Shown here piece after piece: positions 60,189 to 64,000 of a stretch of DNA of 64,000 nt. Below the pieces are notes generated by a model that saw nothing but the letters and a program-made list of their open reading frames with translations, was not told the origin of the DNA and did not search any database. The number at the start of each line of letters is the position of its first letter. Within the stretch, counting starts at the first letter, position 1. Origin of the DNA: CAYMZZ01 sp046297935 (GTDB taxonomy: Bacteria; Bacteroidota; Bacteroidia; Chitinophagales; Chitinophagaceae); contig JBKBHA010000018.1 in NCBI GenBank assembly GCA_046297935.1, positions 11,608-75,607 of the forward strand, given 5' to 3'. Made by a program: the position numbers and the translations under genes.

Positions 60189-62357
60189 CTAAAACCGGGC
60201 GGTCAGTTGCATCATGAAATTTCTCCCGGCCATTGGGTAGTAGTAATTGTCGGAAACAACATTTCCATCAAACAGGTAACCGTAAGTGTAACCATTTGGC
60301 TCATAGAGCCGGTTAAACAAGTTGTTGAGTTGGAAGCTGATGTCAATTTCGCGAAACAGTAGTTTCTTCAGGCTGTAAACAATACGAAGGTCCTGCGTAT
60401 AAAAATCATCCAGTTGTCTTGCTGAGTTACCGGTATTGTCCAGATATTGACTGCCTACATATTTCCCCATCAGAGATAGATTGAGTGAGGGCCGGACCTG
60501 CCAGTGTAAGGCCAGATTAGTAATCACCGAAGGCGAAAAACCGATCGGAGTGTTTTGGTGTTCTACGGCCTCCTGGCCCACCCAGTCAAAGTTTCCGTCA
60601 TAGGAATCGAGGTATTCTGTAAACGACTTAATACGGTTACGGCTCAATGACAAATTTCCGGTTGCCCGAAGCCGATTGCTGAATTGATATTGGCCCTGAA
60701 GTTCTACTCCCGCGCGATAACTTTCAGGTACGTTGATACGGGTGTACGCACCCACATCATTGATCTGCCCGGTAAGCACGAGTTGATTGCGATAGTACAT
60801 CAGGTAAATAGTTGCACCCAGGCTATAACGTGCTCGTGTTAAGTTAACACCGGCTTCCACATCGTGCAGTGTTTCATGCCGGGGCTGATTGCTGAGTCCG
60901 GCTTCAAAGTCGTCGCGATTGGGCTCTTTGTTTCCAAGTGCATAGCTTAGGTAGGCCTGCCATTCCTTATACTGGTAGGAAATGCCCGCTTTTGGGTTGA
61001 CGAAATTGAAGCGCCGGCGAATATCGAGTTCCGGATTGTTGCTAAAACCGTTCATGTCGTGGCTGACATGTCGATACTGAACATCGGTAAAGCCGTTCCA
61101 GCGTTGGCCCATCGGGAACTGCCATTTGGCGTAGAGGTTGATGTCTGATTTCAGCGCATCGTTATCGTAGTAACGGAATCCTTCCGGGAATCCGTATTGA
61201 GCCCACACAATATCGCCATGGTGCAGACCATCGTACACAGACCAGCCTCCGCCGAGGGTAAATTGTTGTCTTTCTTTCTGGTATTGTGCTGAAAAGATCT
61301 GGCCGTAGAAATGATTGTCCAGCCATTTCTGCCGAACCAGGTCGGTTTCTTCCAGCAGTGTACCATTCAGTGAAATAGGAGGGAGGCCATAGTCTTCGAA
61401 CGCTTCACCTCCCCGGTAGTTTTCATAGTAGCCCTTTCCGCGCGTAAGGAAAAGAGCCGTGTTGAAATGCCAGTTGCTACCGGCATTCACGTCGTAAAAA
61501 AGCTGGTAATGCGTTTGGGTATAATTATCCGTTTCGTTGTCGTACGGTTCGCCCGGCCGGTCGGTTCCAGCTGAATTGTAGCGGCGGTCCGTCTTCAGCA
61601 ATGAAGCCGGCAAACCATTCCAGGCCTGATAGGTTTTTTCCTTTCCTGAAAAAATATTCAGGCGCAGGGATTGCTGATCGCCCAGCCAGGCACCCGACAG
61701 GTAGAATGACTGTAAATTGCTGCTTGCGCGATCCACATAGCCGTCGCTGCTTATCCGGCTTAGACGTGCATCGATGGTGAATCGCTCATTGATCAGCCCG
61801 GTGCCTGCCTTTACCGTGTGACGCCAGGTGCTGAAAGAACCATATCCGTTCGATATCTCTCCATAAGCCTGTTTCAACACTTCATTGGTCGAAAGGCTCA
61901 CCGTAGCTCCGAATGCCCCGGTACCATTCGACGAAGTGCCTACACCCCGCTGAATTTGAATCGACTGTACACTTGATGTAAAATCGGGCAGGTTTACGAA
62001 GAAGCTGCCCTGGCTTTCGGCATCGTTGAAAGGGATGCCGTTGAGTGTAATGTTGATTCGGGTGGCGTCGGTACCTCTAATCCGCAAACCTGTGTAGCCG
62101 ATTCCGTTGCCCGCATCGGCATTGGCCACTACCGATGGAGTTTGATTTAGAATAAACGGCAGGTCCTGACCCAGGTTAAGCGGTGTGATGTCTTTTTTAC
62201 TGAGGTTGGTTTTCGAAAAAGGAGCGGTTTCGGCGGCCCTGATCGCCCGTACTTCCACAGGGGAAAGGGCATAAAAACTGTCTTTGACTGGTTGAGTCTG
62301 TGAATGGACGGATGTAGCTGATAATAAAATACAGCTGAACCATGCAATCCTCTTCAT
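60189..62357 (-). CDS. TonB-dependent receptor, probable thiamine uptake
   Basis: 722 residues. Signal peptide to about 19. Plug domain with GLRIRGTDATRINITLNGIPFNDAESQGSFFVNLPDF and VGTSSNGTGAFGATVSLST; the rest is a 22-strand-type barrel ending in YYPMAGRNFMMQLTARF (terminal Phe). ELD-type thiamine transporter genes are not beside it, but a TPP riboswitch sits in its leader (62427-62519), so thiamine or a precursor is the likely cargo. Gene ends at a shared terminator. Confidence 0.92.
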   Translation of the reverse strand: MKRIAWFSCILLSATSVHSQTQPVKDSFYALSPVEVRAIRAAETAPFSKTNLSKKDITPLNLGQDLPFILNQTPSVVANADAGNGIGYTGLRIRGTDATRINITLNGIPFNDAESQGSFFVNLPDFTSSVQSIQIQRGVGTSSNGTGAFGATVSLSTNEVLKQAYGEISNGYGSFSTWRHTVKAGTGLINERFTIDARLSRISSDGYVDRASSNLQSFYLSGAWLGDQQSLRLNIFSGKEKTYQAWNGLPASLLKTDRRYNSAGTDRPGEPYDNETDNYTQTHYQLFYDVNAGSNWHFNTALFLTRGKGYYENYRGGEAFEDYGLPPISLNGTLLEETDLVRQKWLDNHFYGQIFSAQYQKERQQFTLGGGWSVYDGLHHGDIVWAQYGFPEGFRYYDNDALKSDINLYAKWQFPMGQRWNGFTDVQYRHVSHDMNGFSNNPELDIRRRFNFVNPKAGISYQYKEWQAYLSYALGNKEPNRDDFEAGLSNQPRHETLHDVEAGVNLTRARYSLGATIYLMYYRNQLVLTGQINDVGAYTRINVPESYRAGVELQGQYQFSNRLRATGNLSLSRNRIKSFTEYLDSYDGNFDWVGQEAVEHQNTPIGFSPSVITNLALHWQVRPSLNLSLMGKYVGSQYLDNTGNSARQLDDFYTQDLRIVYSLKKLLFREIDISFQLNNLFNRLYEPNGYTYGYLFDGNVVSDNYYYPMAGRNFMMQLTARF

Positions 62358-62426
62358 TTTTTTTCAATTTAATGGTTAAAAAATGAGAGGGAAATGCTGT
62401 TGGAGAAAGGGCAAATACTGACCTCC

Positions 62427-62519
62427 TTCCCTGCGCAGGCATTACCCTGATCAGGTTTTACGGGTATAATCTCAGATCAAACTGACAGGGATCCACTGTC
62501 GGTTCGAACACCCCGGGAA
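62427..62519 (-). ncRNA. TPP riboswitch (THI element)
   Basis: Read on the minus strand: P1 5' strand TTCCC, GGGGTG, then CTGAGATTATACCCGT, AACCTGATCAGG, TAATGCCTGCGCAGGGAA. These are the conserved blocks of the thiamine pyrophosphate aptamer, and the first and last bases pair as P1. It lies in the leader of the TonB receptor, 70 bp before the ATG. No intrinsic terminator is visible after it, so control is probably at translation initiation. Confidence 0.95.
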
Positions 62520-62560
62520 ACACTGAAAACTTACAAAGCTTTCGTTTGCAAGAGCTGCCG

Positions 62561-62568
62561 CAAAATTA
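62561..62568 (-). promoter_or_regulatory. -7 box upstream of the TPP riboswitch
   Basis: TAATTTTG on the minus strand, about 42 bp before the aptamer; no clear -33. Confidence 0.5.
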
Positions 62569-62638
62569 GGAAGAAAAAACTTAACCGCCCTGTAACATTT
62601 CCTTCGGTTGGCGCGTATCAACTCTAAATCATCAGTTT

Positions 62639-63352
62639 ATGAAAAGAATTTTGGCTACCATACTCTCGCTGCTGCTGACAGCCGGCCTGGTTGAGGCGCA
62701 AAAAACGATTAAGGACGAAAATGTGGAATTGCGACAGGCTTCGGGATTCCATGGCATCAAGGTGTCTGGAGGATTTGATGTGTACCTGAGCAGTGGTAAT
62801 GAAGAGTCTGTGGCGGTAAGCGCTTCTCAAAAAGAATATGTGGAATACATTAAAGCTGAGGTAAGAGACGGCATCCTGCATATTGAGTTCAAACCGCGCA
62901 ACGGAAAATGGAATATTCGTAATCTGAAGCTGAGTGCGTATATCTCCTATAAAAATCTTGATAAGCTCGTGATGAGCGGCGCTACTGATGTACGCCTGAT
63001 GGATATCTGGAAAGCAGATAAAGTGTCGATTGATCTTTCAGGCGCCAGCGATTTGAAAGGGGAAGTGAAATTTGAGGAACTGGATATTGAGCAGAGTGGG
63101 GCTTCTGATGCTGATATTCGTGGTACTGTGCGAAAACTGCAGATCCGCAGCAGTGGTGCCAGCAACTTTAAAGGATATGGCTTGAATGCTCATATCTGCG
63201 ACGCACGTGCTTCCGGCGCAAGCGATATTCGCATCACCGTAAACAGTGAAATTTCAGTAGATGCTTCGGGTGCCAGCGATGTATTTTATCGCGGTGAAGG
63301 GCATATCCGTGACATCCGTACCAGTGGTGCCAGCACCGTTTCCAGACGATAA
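62639..63352 (+). CDS. Head-GIN (DUF2807) domain protein, exported
   Basis: 237 residues. Signal peptide ends at VEAQ (about 20). The mature part is a parallel beta-helix type DUF2807 domain: GFHGIKVSGGFDVYLSSGN, then recurring SGASD phrases (VMSGATDVRL, DLSGASDLKG, EQSGASDADI, RSSGASNFKG, RASGASDIRI, DASGASDVFY, RTSGAST), each one rung. Function unknown; envelope location likely. Confidence 0.9.
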   Translation: MKRILATILSLLLTAGLVEAQKTIKDENVELRQASGFHGIKVSGGFDVYLSSGNEESVAVSASQKEYVEYIKAEVRDGILHIEFKPRNGKWNIRNLKLSAYISYKNLDKLVMSGATDVRLMDIWKADKVSIDLSGASDLKGEVKFEELDIEQSGASDADIRGTVRKLQIRSSGASNFKGYGLNAHICDARASGASDIRITVNSEISVDASGASDVFYRGEGHIRDIRTSGASTVSRR

Positions 63353-63384
63353 ACTGCCGCACACATTTGTGTGCCGAATTCAGA

Positions 63385-63426
63385 CAATAAAATAAAAGGC
63401 CGCGGCAGCGGCCTTTTATTTTATTG
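63385..63426. terminator. 19-bp perfect bidirectional hairpin
   Basis: Arms 63385-63403 and 63408-63426 (CAATAAAATAAAAGGCCGC and its complement) with tetraloop GGCA; A/T-rich outer parts give a U-run in both directions. The right arm contains the stop codon of the minus-strand lipocalin-like gene. Confidence 0.94.
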
Positions 63427-63822
63427 TTTTCGGAACGTAGCTTTCACTTCAGCACCCATGAAATCGGCAGAGCCGCGGATATTCGTGCAATCAAAATCTT
63501 CCAATGTAAGTTCAAGTGGTATGAGGTCAATGGTAAACTGGTTGCCGGCCAAACTCCAACTGCCGGTGGATCCTCCCGGAGGATCGCAGGCTACGCCGGC
63601 ATCTATAAAATTGTAGGTGCCGTTGGCATTTAATTCTATAATGTTGTCTTTTTCGCAAGCTTCAAAGTAGGTATCGGTTGCATCAAAGCCGTTCACCGTA
63701 AAAGAAACGAGTTTGTAGGAACCAGCTATCCCTGCCATGGTAGTCGGGCAACTATCGTCATTACTCTTTTTGCAGGATATAAACAGCGCGAGCACTGCAG
63801 GCAGGATCAGGTGTTTTTTCAT
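63421..63822 (-). CDS. Lipocalin-like lipoprotein
   Basis: 133 residues. Lipobox LFISC at about 17. The mature part begins with a polar linker and has the lipocalin-like start GIAGSYKLVSFTVNG, then ANGTYNFIDAGVACDPPGGSTGSWSLAGNQFTID, typical of small Bacteroidota lipocalin-like domains. Ligand unknown. Confidence 0.82.
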   Translation of the reverse strand: MKKHLILPAVLALFISCKKSNDDSCPTTMAGIAGSYKLVSFTVNGFDATDTYFEACEKDNIIELNANGTYNFIDAGVACDPPGGSTGSWSLAGNQFTIDLIPLELTLEDFDCTNIRGSADFMGAEVKATFRKQ

Positions 63823-63849
63823 AATGAGGGTTTAGGTTAGAGTTCGATT

Positions 63850-63881
63850 TAAAGTTACAAACAGGCGGCTTTAGTTGCAAG
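63850..63881 (-). promoter_or_regulatory. Possible promoter of the lipocalin-like gene
   Basis: CTTG (63881-63878), 20-bp spacer, TAACTTTA (63857-63850) on the minus strand; each box one base from consensus. Confidence 0.45.
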
Positions 63882-63885
63882 TTTA

Positions 63886-63917
63886 TTTGGTAGCGAACTA
63901 TCAAAGGCTTACCTTTG
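63886..63917 (+). promoter_or_regulatory. tRNA-Met promoter, Bacteroidota consensus
   Basis: TTTG (63886-63889), 20-bp spacer, TACCTTTG (63910-63917), 10 bp before the mature tRNA 5' end. Confidence 0.85.
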
Positions 63918-63927
63918 CAGCCCACAT

Positions 63928-64000
<73 letters not shown>

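Overview
The window reads as chromosomal DNA of a Bacteroidota bacterium, most likely of the Chitinophagaceae. Reasons: promoter boxes of the Bacteroidota type (TAnnTTTG at -7, sometimes TTTG at -33), a protease with a type IX secretion sorting tail, many lipoproteins with a Cys lipobox, a TonB-dependent receptor, head-GIN (DUF2807) and carboxypeptidase-regulatory-like proteins, and a trp operon in the order E-G-D-C-F-B-A. No phage, insertion sequence, rRNA operon or CRISPR array was seen.

Layout. 1-6.6 kb: end of a DUF1080 sugar-hydrolase-like gene, a Tat-exported Gfo/Idh/MocA oxidoreductase, an MFS transporter, two small unknown envelope proteins, an M14 carboxypeptidase and rpsT. 6.9-12.3 kb: 2-oxoglutarate dehydrogenase E1 and E2, then an RsmB-type rRNA methyltransferase. 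12.3-26.1 kb: T9SS subtilase, lipoprotein, mnmA, ssb, LDH2-type dehydrogenase, PqqB-like lipoprotein, aspartate kinase, regulatory-domain protein, GH16 glucanase, S9 peptidase and a small lipoprotein. 26.1-33.1 kb: the complete tryptophan operon, preceded by a leader peptide with three Trp codons and a terminator/antiterminator pair. 33.2-42.1 kb: TlpA-like thioredoxin, phosphohexomutase, a three-subunit periplasmic molybdenum hydroxylase (PaoABC type) and a large GAF protein. 42.2-49.9 kb: a fully overlapping four-gene operon encoding an HD-PycTM membrane protein, polyphosphate kinase, a SdiA-regulated/YjiK-like lipoprotein and a phosphoesterase/kinase-like/outer-membrane-barrel fusion. 50-58.5 kb: cysteine desulfurase, GH13 lipoprotein, HtrA protease, LuxC-type acyl-CoA reductase divergent from a ferredoxin, Ddl, PASTA protein and rhodanese. 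58.6-64 kb: an ATPase-nuclease fusion behind an array of dyad motifs, a TonB receptor under a TPP riboswitch, a DUF2807 protein, a lipocalin-like lipoprotein and an initiator tRNA-Met that touches the window end.

The best candidates for something little described are: (1) ribosome-mediated attenuation of trp, readable base by base at 26154-26273; (2) the translationally coupled phosphoryl-transfer operon at 42.2-49.9 kb, whose last gene joins a calcineurin-like phosphoesterase, a HipA-like kinase motif and a BamA-like barrel; (3) the ATPase-nuclease with its upstream motif array; and (4) a family of CCTGCCTGCC/GGCAGGCAGG palindromes sitting just behind stop codons and once inside the trp operon. 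All family assignments come from reading motifs; no database search was run.
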